Origin: Flintibacter muris | GTDB lineage: Bacteria > Bacillota > Clostridia > Oscillospirales > Oscillospiraceae | DNA length: 64,000 nt | Reading direction: 5' to 3' | Assembly: GCF_943192995.1 (NCBI RefSeq) | Contig: NZ_CALPCP010000012.1 | Coordinates: 1 to 64,000, forward strand | In this document: positions 1-9,081 of the stretch, one piece after another | Position numbering within the stretch: position 1 is the stretch's first letter | Layout of the letters: each line of letters opens with the position of its first letter | Notes under the pieces: model-generated | What the model was told of the DNA's origin: nothing | Databases searched by the model: none | Seen by the model: only the letters and a program-made list of their open reading frames with translations | Made by a program: the position numbers and the translations under genes

Positions 1-31
1 CTTCCTACATTTTATCCCTCATTAACTTTGT

Positions 32-67
32 GGCCTGTCTGGTAATGAAGACAGACAGGCCTCTTTT
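32..67 (+). terminator. Intrinsic terminator of a gene left of the window
   Basis: Ten-base perfect inverted repeat (32-41 with 52-61) with a 10-nt loop, followed by TCTTTT. It would end a plus-strand transcript entering from the left edge. Confidence 0.6.
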
Positions 68-68
68 C

Positions 69-110
69 GACAGGCTGAGCTCCAATGTAAAACATTGGAG
101 CCCAGCTGTC
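69..110. repeat. Long imperfect inverted repeat
   Basis: A stem of about 18 bp (69-87 with 93-110) has one bulge, one mismatch and a 5-nt loop. It has no U-run, so it may be a processed hairpin or a repeat-element remnant. The rest of 1-282 holds only a further GC-rich hairpin and no gene that I can support. Confidence 0.45.
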
Positions 111-282
111 TGAAAACGCTTGTCACGCATGGCAAAAGATTGCCGCAGACTGTCCGCCTGCGGCAAGGAGCGCGCTCTTCATCCACGGGCGGCCACAGGC
201 CGCCCCTACTATGCACAGAAGCGCCGCATTCCCAGGATCGCAACCCTGTTATGCGGCACTTCTATCCATAGCATCTTTTCGG

Positions 283-708
283 TTATTGACTGATCTCGTA
301 AAAAGTCTGAGTTCTAGTATCCCGTCCCTTTGAGTTCTCAGAGAAAATGGTGACAACAATTTTGTAAGCTTCTCCACGTTCACTGCTGCAATGGATACTG
401 TTTGTGTGCTCATAAGCATTTGTGCTACTCATACCAGAATAGTTTTCTAATTTGGTTTGAGAAGGTACAGGCACCCATGTGCTGTCTACCATCTTGTAAA
501 GATAGATACTCTCACAGCCAAGCTTATCTACATATCCAGGACCGGTTACTGAAAAAATAACAGAAAAATAACCAGGATGTGGATTAACTTTCATACTATA
601 TATAGCAATTTGGTCACTAGCTCTGGATTCGACTGCACACACCGGGGTACATAAGGTGACCATAAAGACAATAGAAAGAATCATGGATAAAATTTTTTTA
701 GTTTTCAT
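283..708 (-). CDS. Small secreted protein of unknown function
   Basis: This 141-residue protein starts with a clear signal peptide: two or three lysines, a hydrophobic stretch and a cleavage site after about residue 25 (CAVES). The mature part of about 115 residues looks like a single beta-rich domain with two cysteines. I do not recognise its family. It lies 9 nt after the anti-sigma factor gene and is probably translated from the same mRNA. It could therefore be the output or an extracellular partner of the sigma/anti-sigma pair. That role is inferred from position only. Confidence 0.6.
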   Translation of the reverse strand: MKTKKILSMILSIVFMVTLCTPVCAVESRASDQIAIYSMKVNPHPGYFSVIFSVTGPGYVDKLGCESIYLYKMVDSTWVPVPSQTKLENYSGMSSTNAYEHTNSIHCSSERGEAYKIVVTIFSENSKGRDTRTQTFYEISQ

Positions 709-717
709 GATTGCACC

Positions 718-1602
718 TCATTTGTTATACATTAATTCTATTATTTCTCGCAAATCAGAGATTGTCTTGTTTGTAACTATACTGCACTCAATAGTATTTA
801 TATACCATGCAACAGTATTGTTCCCGTTGTTTTCTAAATAATAGTGTTCAGTACTATTATATACTTCTGTACCTACTAGGGTATCGCTCTTTTCGTATCG
901 ATTAACTACATTATTGTTATCCCAATGTACACTGAATATATAATAATCATTGTCTCGTTGATACATTATTGAAAATTTTAGTGTATCTTCATCAGCAAAG
1001 TAATCCAAGGTTGGTTTTCCTGCCTCGAATCCTTCTGGAAACCTTGGAACGATCAACTCATACCCGAGTTCTTGCATGGCTTTTTGAAGTTCCTGAAACT
1101 CTTCGGGGATTTGTTCAGGGTTGGTTTGTGCTTTTGGTGGCATATAAAATCCAAACTGTTCTGCGGTCCAGCTGGCCAGCATTTGGACAATGTTGTGGTA
1201 ACCGAAAACGGGCACGCATGTTATTGCGACCAGGAGGCACAGGCTTGCGGCGATTAAAAGGGGTATGCGAAAGGTTTTGGATTTTTTATGCTTTTGGGTT
1301 TGCTTTGGGGTTTCAGTCTGAAAAAAATTTTCTTCGCCGGAGTAATAAATGGAATTTGTCCTGCCCTTTTCCAGGATATAGAAGGACCTAAACTCCTCCC
1401 AAGCCTTTTCGGTGTCCAGAGGTTGATAATCCGGCTGGGCCTGCTCTTTTTTGTGCATCACCTCCATAATTGCCATAATATAATCAACATCAGGAGAACT
1501 CCCGTCCGACGCAATAAAATCTTGCTGGAGCAGTGCCTCCAAGTCTGGAATGCTCTTATTTTCCAGATCGTACGGCAAAATCTTATCATCTTTGCCTGCC
1601 AT
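718..1602 (-). CDS. Membrane-anchored anti-sigma factor-like protein (DUF4367-type)
   Basis: Predicted 294-residue protein. The start at 1602 is chosen over upstream codons because AAGGAGG lies about 9 nt before it. Residues 1-120 are acidic and cytoplasmic. One membrane segment follows a lysine-rich stretch (KHKKSK) at about 125-150. The extracytoplasmic part of about 140 residues resembles the DUF4367 domain found in Clostridia next to ECF sigma factors. The gene follows the ECF sigma gene by 70 nt on the same strand, the classic arrangement for an anti-sigma factor that holds its sigma at the membrane until a signal arrives. No zinc-binding HxxxCxxC motif is visible, so it is not a standard ZAS protein. 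Confidence 0.65.
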   Translation of the reverse strand: MAGKDDKILPYDLENKSIPDLEALLQQDFIASDGSSPDVDYIMAIMEVMHKKEQAQPDYQPLDTEKAWEEFRSFYILEKGRTNSIYYSGEENFFQTETPKQTQKHKKSKTFRIPLLIAASLCLLVAITCVPVFGYHNIVQMLASWTAEQFGFYMPPKAQTNPEQIPEEFQELQKAMQELGYELIVPRFPEGFEAGKPTLDYFADEDTLKFSIMYQRDNDYYIFSVHWDNNNVVNRYEKSDTLVGTEVYNSTEHYYLENNGNNTVAWYINTIECSIVTNKTISDLREIIELMYNK

Positions 1603-1672
1603 ATGCCAAAACCTCCTTCTATAATTATAATGACCGTTCAGCGCCAAAAGTTTACACAGCAAAAAAATTTTT

Positions 1673-2194
1673 TTATTCTTTCAGCTGTTCCTGCATTTTC
1701 TGTTTGATTCTATGTACCCGAACGCCCAGCGCTGATTTTGTAAGGCCTGTCTCCTGGCACAGCTCCTGATAAGAGTATCCCCCTACATAGTGCTTATACA
1801 GCAGATCAAAATCCTTTTTTGAAACCAGGCCCTCCAGCTCCAGCCTCAGTTCCAGATTATCATAGGGATCGGCGGGCTGATGGTAGAACTTTTCGTACTG
1901 AACCAGCCGCTTGATCCACTTGTTTTCCTCTCTCAATATCTCTTTGGCTTTATATTGAAGGGTCGAATACATCCAAGCCACTCGATTTTCTTTGGATAAG
2001 ACCTCTTCTCTGCGCTCCCAAGCCAGGGCAAAGGTCTCTTGGACCACATCTTCGGCCCTGTTTAGCACATGAAGCGCGTCATTTCTGATTTTCAAATATG
2101 AGGCTGCACATCGGACCAGTTTTGGATATTCAGCATCATAAATTCCCCGGATTATCGCCTCTGCTTCCTGATCTATGCTTGTCCAAGTTCCCAT
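1673..2194 (-). CDS. ECF-family RNA polymerase sigma factor
   Basis: This 173-residue protein has the two-domain ECF layout. Region 2 (about 15-85) contains the RAEDVVQETF signature and the aromatic WMYSTL stretch. A short linker leads to region 4 (about 115-165) with the helix-turn-helix YSYQELCQETGL and the terminal VRVHRIKQKM helix. It probably redirects RNA polymerase to a small regulon, plausibly itself and the two downstream genes. The start is supported by AAGGTGG upstream. The neighbour on the other side is the giant surface protein, transcribed divergently, so co-regulation of a cell-surface layer is possible but not shown. Confidence 0.85.
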   Translation of the reverse strand: MGTWTSIDQEAEAIIRGIYDAEYPKLVRCAASYLKIRNDALHVLNRAEDVVQETFALAWERREEVLSKENRVAWMYSTLQYKAKEILREENKWIKRLVQYEKFYHQPADPYDNLELRLELEGLVSKKDFDLLYKHYVGGYSYQELCQETGLTKSALGVRVHRIKQKMQEQLKE

Positions 2195-2342
2195 TTCATT
2201 TCGCCACCTTTTTCTTCTTCATAAAATGTGTACTATGGCATAGCGCCCGTCAGCAAATAATCCGCGCCGCCTTCCGCCGCGCCGGAATTCGACAGGTTAA
2301 GTCATAATTCTCACCCCGCTTCCATTTATCGACGATATTTCT

Positions 2343-2371
2343 ATTATACTTCAGCTGGAAAATAAAAACAA
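2343..2371 (-). promoter_or_regulatory. SigA-type promoter for the sigma-factor operon
   Basis: Read on the minus strand there is TTGTTT, a 17-nt spacer and a perfect TATAAT, about 150 nt upstream of the sigma gene. Confidence 0.5.
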
Positions 2372-2390
2372 TGTATTGTCTGATACAAGT

Positions 2391-2398
2391 GGTATAAT
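2391..2398 (+). promoter_or_regulatory. Extended -10 promoter for the giant SLH protein
   Basis: TGGTATAAT is an extended -10 hexamer with no good -35 box, in an AT-rich patch. Transcription would start near 2405 and give a leader of about 150 nt before the start codon at 2555. The rest of 2195-2554 shows no other gene. Confidence 0.35.
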
Positions 2399-2554
2399 TT
2401 TTTTCGTTTTGTCCCCACGGACGGCACAGCGCCGGGAAGAAAATTGTTGTTTCAGCAGTGGACAATTTCCTAATCCGGTGGTAAAATTGAAAATAATAAG
2501 CTGGGGATTTGCGTGCTGGACGCCGGTTTCCCCATGAGTTTGGGAGGTTATCGT

Positions 2555-5500
2555 ATGAAACGCAGAGTGCTGAGTCTCATGATTACACTGGCTCTGTGCC
2601 TGAACCTGTGCCCCGTATGGGTATTGGCCGCCGGCGACGACATCTATCAAATATATACGCTGGACGCGGATAAGACCTATGATGCTCCAAATGAGATATC
2701 CAGGCCCATGACCTTTGATACGAATGGGTTTACCCTGTCCGCGCCGAATTCCAGCGCACTGCGGGTCATTGAAAATGGCGTGCTGACGCTGAAGGGTACA
2801 GTGGTATCCAACAAAGGCCCCGCCGTGGAGGTTGTGGAGGGCGGCTCCCTGATTATCTCGGACCCGGGCACGTCCATCAGCGGCACAACGTGCGCTCTGT
2901 ACGTCTACACCGGCGCTGATGTAGAGCTCTCCGCCGGCACATATACCGGGAAGAGCAGGGCGATCCGGATAGAGACGGGTAATTATGACGACCTGCTGGC
3001 CCCGGGCTATGCCTATTTCGACACCGATGGCAATCTCCTGACGGACATATCGAGTGTCAGAACAGTGGTGGTAGACCGGTGGATGGACCAGCCTGCGCTT
3101 GAATGGGCCGTAACCGGCCCTGTAACCGTGCCCTATACCGGCAGCCCGGTGACAAAAGACCAGCTGCCTGTTAAGATCGAAGGAACGAAGGGTACAGATT
3201 TGAGTGCCAAGCTTGCTGCCTACCTTCAATATTCCTACCAGGAGCAGGGGAGCACCACCTATATAGACGGCCTGCCCACAAACGCCGGTACATATAATGT
3301 TATGGTCACCCTCCCGGAACGGCCGGGGGAATATTATGCGGCCACCAGTGACCCGATCACGCTGGTAATCAGCAAAATCAGCCCGATTGTCACCGCCCCC
3401 TCTGCCCTGACTCTGACTTACAATGGCAGCCCCCAGGAGTTGGTTTCCGCAGGCACGCTGCATGGCGCGGCGGCCCGTGACGGCGTAGAAATCCAATACG
3501 CGACGCAGGAGCAGGGGCCCTACTCCACAAGTATTCCCACCGGCCTCGACGCAGGGGATTACAATGTTTGGTATCAGACGGCTGAAACTGACAATTATGA
3601 AGCTGTCGGTCCAACTAAGGTCAGTGGTACTACTACAACAATCCAGCCCAAGGACATCCAGCCCACGATTGAGCTGTCGAAATCGTCCTATCTGTACGAC
3701 GGTACAAAGCATGAGCCGGAGGTCACAGTCAAGGACGGAAAAACCATCATTGACAAGGACCAGTATGCTATTGCGTGGGATAACGATCTGACATCCGCCG
3801 GTACCCATACGGTGACGGTTTCTCAAATCTCCAAGAAAAACTACACATTCCAGGATGTAACCGCTCAAGTTGAGATCGTCAAGGCGGCCCAGGGAGGACT
3901 GACCATTATCGGCCAGCCCGAGCATGTCTACTACGGCGGCACGATCACAACACTGCGCACCATCGGCGGCACCGGAGACGGGACGGTAACCTGGAGCATT
4001 ACAGGCAGCTCCACCATTGACGCGGACACAGGTGTGTTCACCGTCACAGACACCGGCTCCATCACCGTCACGGCGGAGCGGGCCGTCCCCAACTATGGAA
4101 CGGTCAGCGATACCTGGACCTTTACCGTGGAGCCCAAGCCGGTCACGGCAGAGGTGACGATTGCGGCAAAGAACTACGACGGCACCCCGGACATTGCCCC
4201 TGGGGATATCACAGCAGTTGTGAAGACCGGCGATCTGGTGGACCCAAGCGACGCCGTCCAGATCAACGGCCTGAAAGGCACCTACGACAACGCCAACGCC
4301 GGTACGGGTAAGACGGTCATGCTGGACGATAGCAATGTGACCCCAAACTGGGATACCACCAAGTACGCCGTCAGCATTCCCGCCGCCGCAAAGGCGGATA
4401 TCAAGCCCAGGCAAGTTGCCGTGACGGTCACCCTGTCCGACCACGATTTGATGATTGATAAGTCCACCAATCCCCCGAAATACTCCTACGCCTACGATGG
4501 TAACGAGAAGACCCCCACTGTTACGGTGAAGGCGAACGACGACAACGCCACGCTGGCGGCCAGCGACTACACTGTAAGCTACAGCAACAACAAGAACCAG
4601 GGCACCGCTGCTGTCATCGTGAAGTGCGCGGCGGGCGGAAACTACACCTTTAATGACGAGAGGGTGCCCTTTGAGATCATGGGTACCGCCGCACAGTTGA
4701 TTTCTTCCCCACAGGCCAAGATTCTGACCTATAACGGGGCGGCTCAGGACCTGGTGACGGTAGGTGTTGCCACCGGCGGCACAGTGGTGTATTCCCTGTC
4801 GAAGATAGACCCAGACGACCCGAAGACCTACTCGGAGACCATCCCCCAGAAAACCAACGCGGGCACATACACCGTATATTATATGGTAAAGGGTGACGGC
4901 AACCACGACGACACCGGGTCTGGCCAGGTGTCCGTGACCATCAGCCCCAAGGAGATTACTCCGAAAATCACGCTGAGCCCGGGTCCCTATGTGTACAGCG
5001 GATCTGCCCACAAGCCCACCGTCACCGTGGAGGACGGAACAGATCGTATTGACACAAGCGAGTATGCCGTATTTTACCGCGACAACATCAACGCCGGTAC
5101 GGCGACGGTGATGATCAGCGACGCCAACGGCGGCAACTACATTGTCAAGGGTACGGCCTACTTCACCATTACAAAGGCCCCCGCTTCGTTTATTGCAACC
5201 CCGGTGGAAAACCCCGGCCTGCAATATACCGGCGCGCCCCAGGACCTGGTCAAGGCGGGCGGTTCCGACCACGGCACTGTGGTCTACTCGGTGGGCGGCG
5301 GGAATTATTCCGCCACGATTCCAACCGGAACTGCGGTGGGGACGTACACCATTGATTACAAGGTGCTGGGCGACGCCAACCACAGCGACACCACTCCCGG
5401 CCATCTGACAGTGAGCATTAGCAAAAAAACGGTGAATGACCCCACCATCTCGCTGTCCAAGGATACCCTGAAGTACGATGGCACTGCGCAGAAGCCTGAT

Positions 5501-8500
5501 ATTACTGTCTATGATAACGGCCGCTTGATTCCCCAATATGAGTATAAAGTAGATATTAAGGGTACAAATGGCAGTACCGGTATGGTGGATGTGGACACTT
5601 ACACTGTCACAATTACTGCGGCGGACAACTCCAATTATGTTTTCACCGGCAAGAACACCCGGACCTATCAAATTGTACCGGCAGATCAGGAGACTATTTC
5701 CATCACCGGCACCCAGGCCAGGGTTTACTACGGCGACGTAATCCAGCTGGGCACCACAGGCGGCACCGGCAGCGGGACCGTTACCTGGATAGTCACAGAT
5801 GCCAACGGCAATCCGGTCAACAGCACCATCACCACAGGCGGACTGCTCACCGTGCGCGACGTGGGCGGCTCCATCATCGTGACGGCGGAGCGCTCTATGG
5901 GCGGCAACTACGACGACATATCCGCCGCCTGGGAGTTCAGCGCGGCCAAAAAGCCGGTAACGGCGGTGGTAACCGCCAGCGACCGGGACTATAGAGCGGG
6001 TGACAGTACCGCCGCAGTGACCGCCGCAGTCCCCAACAGCGAGCTGGTGCCCGGCGATTCCATTGCGATCAAAGATGTAACCGGCACATTCAGCGACGCC
6101 AACGTGGGCACGGACAAAAAGGTGACCATCATCTCCTCAAGTGCCTCCGTCAGCGGCACAAACGAGGAGAAATATGATATCACCTATCCCGCCGCCGCCA
6201 CTGCGTCCATTTTCGCTGTGCCCGCCGCTGTGGAAAATGGTAATGAGCCCCAGGCGGTGCCCAGCCTGAAATACGACGCCAGCCAGGCCCAGGCGCTGGT
6301 CACGGCGGGGACGCCCACCGGCGGCGATATGGTCTACTCTCTGGACGGTACCAATTTTACATTGTCCATCCCCACCGGTAAGGAGGCCAAAGCCTACACA
6401 GTCTACTTTAGGGTCCGGGGCGACAGCAATCATACGGACAGCCCCGTTGGCAGCGTGCAGGTGACGATTGCCCGGCAGACTGTAACAACGCCTCAGATCG
6501 AGCTGAGTCCTCCCGGAGCCCAGTATGACGGCCAGGTGAAGCAGCCCAAGGTCATCCTCCGGGACAGCGCCAACAACGTGATCCCCGCCACGGAGTATAT
6601 GGTCACATATGTTTCAGACAACGGCGAAAATTGGACTGACCAGGGCAACTACACCGTCAAGGTCGAGAACATCACAGGCGGCAACTATATGGTTGCGGAT
6701 GCCCAAGCGATCTTCACCATCAGCACCACGGCTCAGGCCCCGTTGGAGATTACCGACAAGCCCGGCCTTGTCTACTACGGCGACACCTTTACCCTGAGTG
6801 TGAGGGGCGGCTCCGGCAGCGGGACGGTCACCTGGAGCAGCAACAATACAGCCGTTGCAGATGTAGACAGCAACGGCCTTGTCACCATCAAGGGCACAGG
6901 TTCCGCCACGATTAAGGCGAAGAGGACGGGCGACCTCAACTACGACACGCAGGAGGCCGCCTATCCTCTCAACGCGCTGAAAAAGCCGGTTACGCCGATT
7001 GTAACCGCTGATGACAAGTTTTATGATACGAAAACTGATGCGGTCCTGCGTGCGGTTTGGGGATCCGGCGATCTGGTGGGTAATGATAATATTGCGCTCA
7101 CGATAGGAGTTGGGACCTTCGAGACGCCTGATGTCGGCACAGGCAAGCAGGTGACGTTCCAGCCGGGGACCGCTGTGGGCGATACCGGCAATTACATCAT
7201 TACCTGGCCCACCAGCGCAACCGCATCTATTAACAGGACGTTTGTGGAGCTGGACAATAAACCGGAGAAAAAAACAGACCTGGTTTACACCGGGAGCTCG
7301 CTGCCTCTAATTACCGGCGGCAGCACAAAAGCCGGTATCGGCACGATTGAGTACAGCCTGAAACAGTACGGCGAGTATTCGAGCGACATTCCCACCGCTG
7401 TCGAGGCCGGTACCTACAGCGTCTGGTACAAGGTAGAGGACGACAGAAACTACGTGGGTATCCCCGCAACGGAAATTGAAGTGGAAATTGCGCCAGCGCC
7501 TTCGGGCGGCGGCACGGAAACCACGCCGCCGGATACCAGTGACAACACCGACACTACACCGCCGGATACCGGCGACAACACAGGGACTACGCCGCCGGAT
7601 AGCAGCGGCAGCACAGGGACCACGCCGCCGGATAGCAGCGGCAGCACAGGGACCACGCCGCCAGATACCGGCGACGGCACCGAGACCACGCCGCCGGATA
7701 GCAGCGGCAGCACAGGCGGCAGTTCCACTCCCGGAAGCAGCAGCTCAGGCACAAGCAGCGCTCCGTACACAGGAACAGCCACCACTCCCACCCGGACAAC
7801 TGTTCAGAACGGCACGGCGAGCACCGTTGTGAGCGTTGCAGACGGCAGCAGGCTGGTGAGAGAGGCGGCCGCGAATCAGAGCGAGAGCATTGTCATCAAA
7901 CCGGAGATCACCAGCGACGTGACCAAAACGGAAGTTACCATCCCGGCCTCGACGGTAAGCCAGATCGGGAACCAGACCAGCGCGGCGCTCACCATCTCCA
8001 CCCCCGTTGCCGGCGTGACCATCCCCAACGAGGCGCTGGACACCCTGTCCGGCCCAGGGGGCTCCGTCAGCGTGGTGACCGAGCAGACGGACCAGGCGGT
8101 TGTGCTGACTCTGACCGCCGGCGGCGAGAATGTGGAGAGCCTTCCCGGCGGCCTGACCCTTACCGTCCCGGTGGAGGACGCCGGTCCCGGCACCGTAGCG
8201 GTGCTGGTCCATGAAGACGGCACCCGGGAGACCATCCGGAAGAGTATGGTGGAAGATGGCAGCCTCAGCATTCCCCTAAACGGTTCCGCCACGGTGGAGA
8301 TTGTGGACAACAGCAAGGACTTTGATGACGTGCCGTCCACAAGCTGGGCGGCGGACGCGGTGGCCTTCGCCAGTGCCCACGAGCTGTTCAGCGGCACCGG
8401 TGAGACCACCTTCAGCCCGGACCAGGCCATGAGCCGCGGAATGCTGGCAGCTGTGCTTTACAGTCTGGAGGGCTGTCCGGAGCAGGAGCCGACAAGTGAG

Positions 8501-8848
8501 TTTGATGATGTCAGCGGCGGCGCCTGGTATGCTGACAGTATCGCCTGGGCCACAGAAAACGGCATCACAAGCGGCTATGGCAACGGACAGTTCGGCCCCG
8601 ACGACAGCATCACTCGGGAACAATTTGTGGTTATGCTCTGGAAGTACGCAGGCAGTCCCGCGCCCAGCGGCCAGACCCTCGACTTTGCGGACGCAGACCA
8701 AGCCAGCGGCTTCGCCCTGGATGCGCTGTGCTGGGCCGTAGAAAACGGTATTTTAAGCGGCTGCAACGAAGATCAGCTCGCCCCTGATGGAACAGCGACC
8801 CGTGCCCAGGCGGCGCAAATGCTGAAAAACTTTATGGAAAACACCTGA
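2555..8848 (+). CDS. Giant secreted repeat protein with C-terminal SLH anchor
   Basis: The start at 2555 is preferred because GGGAGG precedes it and a signal peptide follows directly (MKRRVLS to VLAA). The 2097-residue protein has three parts. Residues about 30-180 resemble a right-handed beta-helix. Residues about 185-1650 hold alternating immunoglobulin-like modules of four recurring kinds: a YNG..QDLV..YSTSIPTG module, a YDG..PEVTV module, a VYYGD..GGTGSGTVTW bacterial Ig-like (Big_2) module, and a KPVTA..YDGT (YDG/MBG-like) module. A Thr/Pro/Ser repeat is at about 1656-1721, then a beta-rich domain, then three SLH repeats (about 1922-2096). SLH repeats bind pyruvylated secondary wall polymer, so the protein is probably displayed as a stalk-like adhesin or S-layer component. 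The ligand is unknown. Confidence 0.85.
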   Translation: MKRRVLSLMITLALCLNLCPVWVLAAGDDIYQIYTLDADKTYDAPNEISRPMTFDTNGFTLSAPNSSALRVIENGVLTLKGTVVSNKGPAVEVVEGGSLIISDPGTSISGTTCALYVYTGADVELSAGTYTGKSRAIRIETGNYDDLLAPGYAYFDTDGNLLTDISSVRTVVVDRWMDQPALEWAVTGPVTVPYTGSPVTKDQLPVKIEGTKGTDLSAKLAAYLQYSYQEQGSTTYIDGLPTNAGTYNVMVTLPERPGEYYAATSDPITLVISKISPIVTAPSALTLTYNGSPQELVSAGTLHGAAARDGVEIQYATQEQGPYSTSIPTGLDAGDYNVWYQTAETDNYEAVGPTKVSGTTTTIQPKDIQPTIELSKSSYLYDGTKHEPEVTVKDGKTIIDKDQYAIAWDNDLTSAGTHTVTVSQISKKNYTFQDVTAQVEIVKAAQGGLTIIGQPEHVYYGGTITTLRTIGGTGDGTVTWSITGSSTIDADTGVFTVTDTGSITVTAERAVPNYGTVSDTWTFTVEPKPVTAEVTIAAKNYDGTPDIAPGDITAVVKTGDLVDPSDAVQINGLKGTYDNANAGTGKTVMLDDSNVTPNWDTTKYAVSIPAAAKADIKPRQVAVTVTLSDHDLMIDKSTNPPKYSYAYDGNEKTPTVTVKANDDNATLAASDYTVSYSNNKNQGTAAVIVKCAAGGNYTFNDERVPFEIMGTAAQLISSPQAKILTYNGAAQDLVTVGVATGGTVVYSLSKIDPDDPKTYSETIPQKTNAGTYTVYYMVKGDGNHDDTGSGQVSVTISPKEITPKITLSPGPYVYSGSAHKPTVTVEDGTDRIDTSEYAVFYRDNINAGTATVMISDANGGNYIVKGTAYFTITKAPASFIATPVENPGLQYTGAPQDLVKAGGSDHGTVVYSVGGGNYSATIPTGTAVGTYTIDYKVLGDANHSDTTPGHLTVSISKKTVNDPTISLSKDTLKYDGTAQKPDITVYDNGRLIPQYEYKVDIKGTNGSTGMVDVDTYTVTITAADNSNYVFTGKNTRTYQIVPADQETISITGTQARVYYGDVIQLGTTGGTGSGTVTWIVTDANGNPVNSTITTGGLLTVRDVGGSIIVTAERSMGGNYDDISAAWEFSAAKKPVTAVVTASDRDYRAGDSTAAVTAAVPNSELVPGDSIAIKDVTGTFSDANVGTDKKVTIISSSASVSGTNEEKYDITYPAAATASIFAVPAAVENGNEPQAVPSLKYDASQAQALVTAGTPTGGDMVYSLDGTNFTLSIPTGKEAKAYTVYFRVRGDSNHTDSPVGSVQVTIARQTVTTPQIELSPPGAQYDGQVKQPKVILRDSANNVIPATEYMVTYVSDNGENWTDQGNYTVKVENITGGNYMVADAQAIFTISTTAQAPLEITDKPGLVYYGDTFTLSVRGGSGSGTVTWSSNNTAVADVDSNGLVTIKGTGSATIKAKRTGDLNYDTQEAAYPLNALKKPVTPIVTADDKFYDTKTDAVLRAVWGSGDLVGNDNIALTIGVGTFETPDVGTGKQVTFQPGTAVGDTGNYIITWPTSATASINRTFVELDNKPEKKTDLVYTGSSLPLITGGSTKAGIGTIEYSLKQYGEYSSDIPTAVEAGTYSVWYKVEDDRNYVGIPATEIEVEIAPAPSGGGTETTPPDTSDNTDTTPPDTGDNTGTTPPDSSGSTGTTPPDSSGSTGTTPPDTGDGTETTPPDSSGSTGGSSTPGSSSSGTSSAPYTGTATTPTRTTVQNGTASTVVSVADGSRLVREAAANQSESIVIKPEITSDVTKTEVTIPASTVSQIGNQTSAALTISTPVAGVTIPNEALDTLSGPGGSVSVVTEQTDQAVVLTLTAGGENVESLPGGLTLTVPVEDAGPGTVAVLVHEDGTRETIRKSMVEDGSLSIPLNGSATVEIVDNSKDFDDVPSTSWAADAVAFASAHELFSGTGETTFSPDQAMSRGMLAAVLYSLEGCPEQEPTSEFDDVSGGAWYADSIAWATENGITSGYGNGQFGPDDSITREQFVVMLWKYAGSPAPSGQTLDFADADQASGFALDALCWAVENGILSGCNEDQLAPDGTATRAQAAQMLKNFMENT
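7520..7717 (+). repeat. Six tandem 33-nt units encoding a TTPPDssGsTG linker
   Basis: Six in-frame 11-residue units of the pattern TTPPD(T/S)(S/G)(D/G)(N/S/G)T(G/D/E) separate the Ig-like stalk from the wall-binding end. Two adjacent units are nearly identical at DNA level, so copy number could vary by slippage or recombination without loss of frame. Confidence 0.85.
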
Positions 8849-8898
8849 TATAAGAGATTTTCAACCAGATTCCCCTTCAATCGGACAACGTGTAAAGA

Positions 8899-8928
8899 CC
8901 GCCCTGTGCCAAACCCGGCACAGGGCGG
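8899..8928 (+). terminator. Hairpin downstream of the giant SLH gene
   Basis: A 12-bp perfect GC-rich stem (8899-8910 with 8917-8928) lies 50 nt after the stop codon. It lacks a U-run, so termination would be weak or factor-assisted. Confidence 0.4.
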
Positions 8929-8945
8929 CTGATCTGTCTGAACAC

Positions 8946-8969
8946 AAAAAACCGCCTCAAATGAGGCGG
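8946..8969 (-). terminator. Intrinsic terminator of the flippase gene
   Basis: On the minus strand an 8-bp GC-rich stem (8952-8959 with 8962-8969) is followed by TTTTTT. It lies about 110 nt beyond the stop codon of the flippase gene. Confidence 0.6.
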
Positions 8970-9081
8970 AAGAGGCCAGCGGGCCCGCCGAGGACGGCGG
9001 CCCCTGCAAATCATCTGTTGGGGCCGGCCAGTGGTCGACCCGGCTGTCAGGATTTTTGATGTTCGCTATAGTCAATATGTA

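Noticed and set aside
2351-5671. A 1106-codon open frame antisense to the giant surface protein
   Set aside because: It is a shadow of the codon bias in the repeat gene: the product is low-complexity, has no recognisable domain and repeats in step with the sense modules, and no ribosome binding site is present.
7520-7717. Tandem repeats considered as a CRISPR array
   Set aside because: The units are contiguous 33-nt coding repeats without spacers and stay in frame; no cas genes are present.
3390-8741. Many other frames of 60-190 codons inside the giant gene on both strands
   Set aside because: All lie fully within the sense gene, share its repeat period and lack starts with ribosome binding sites.
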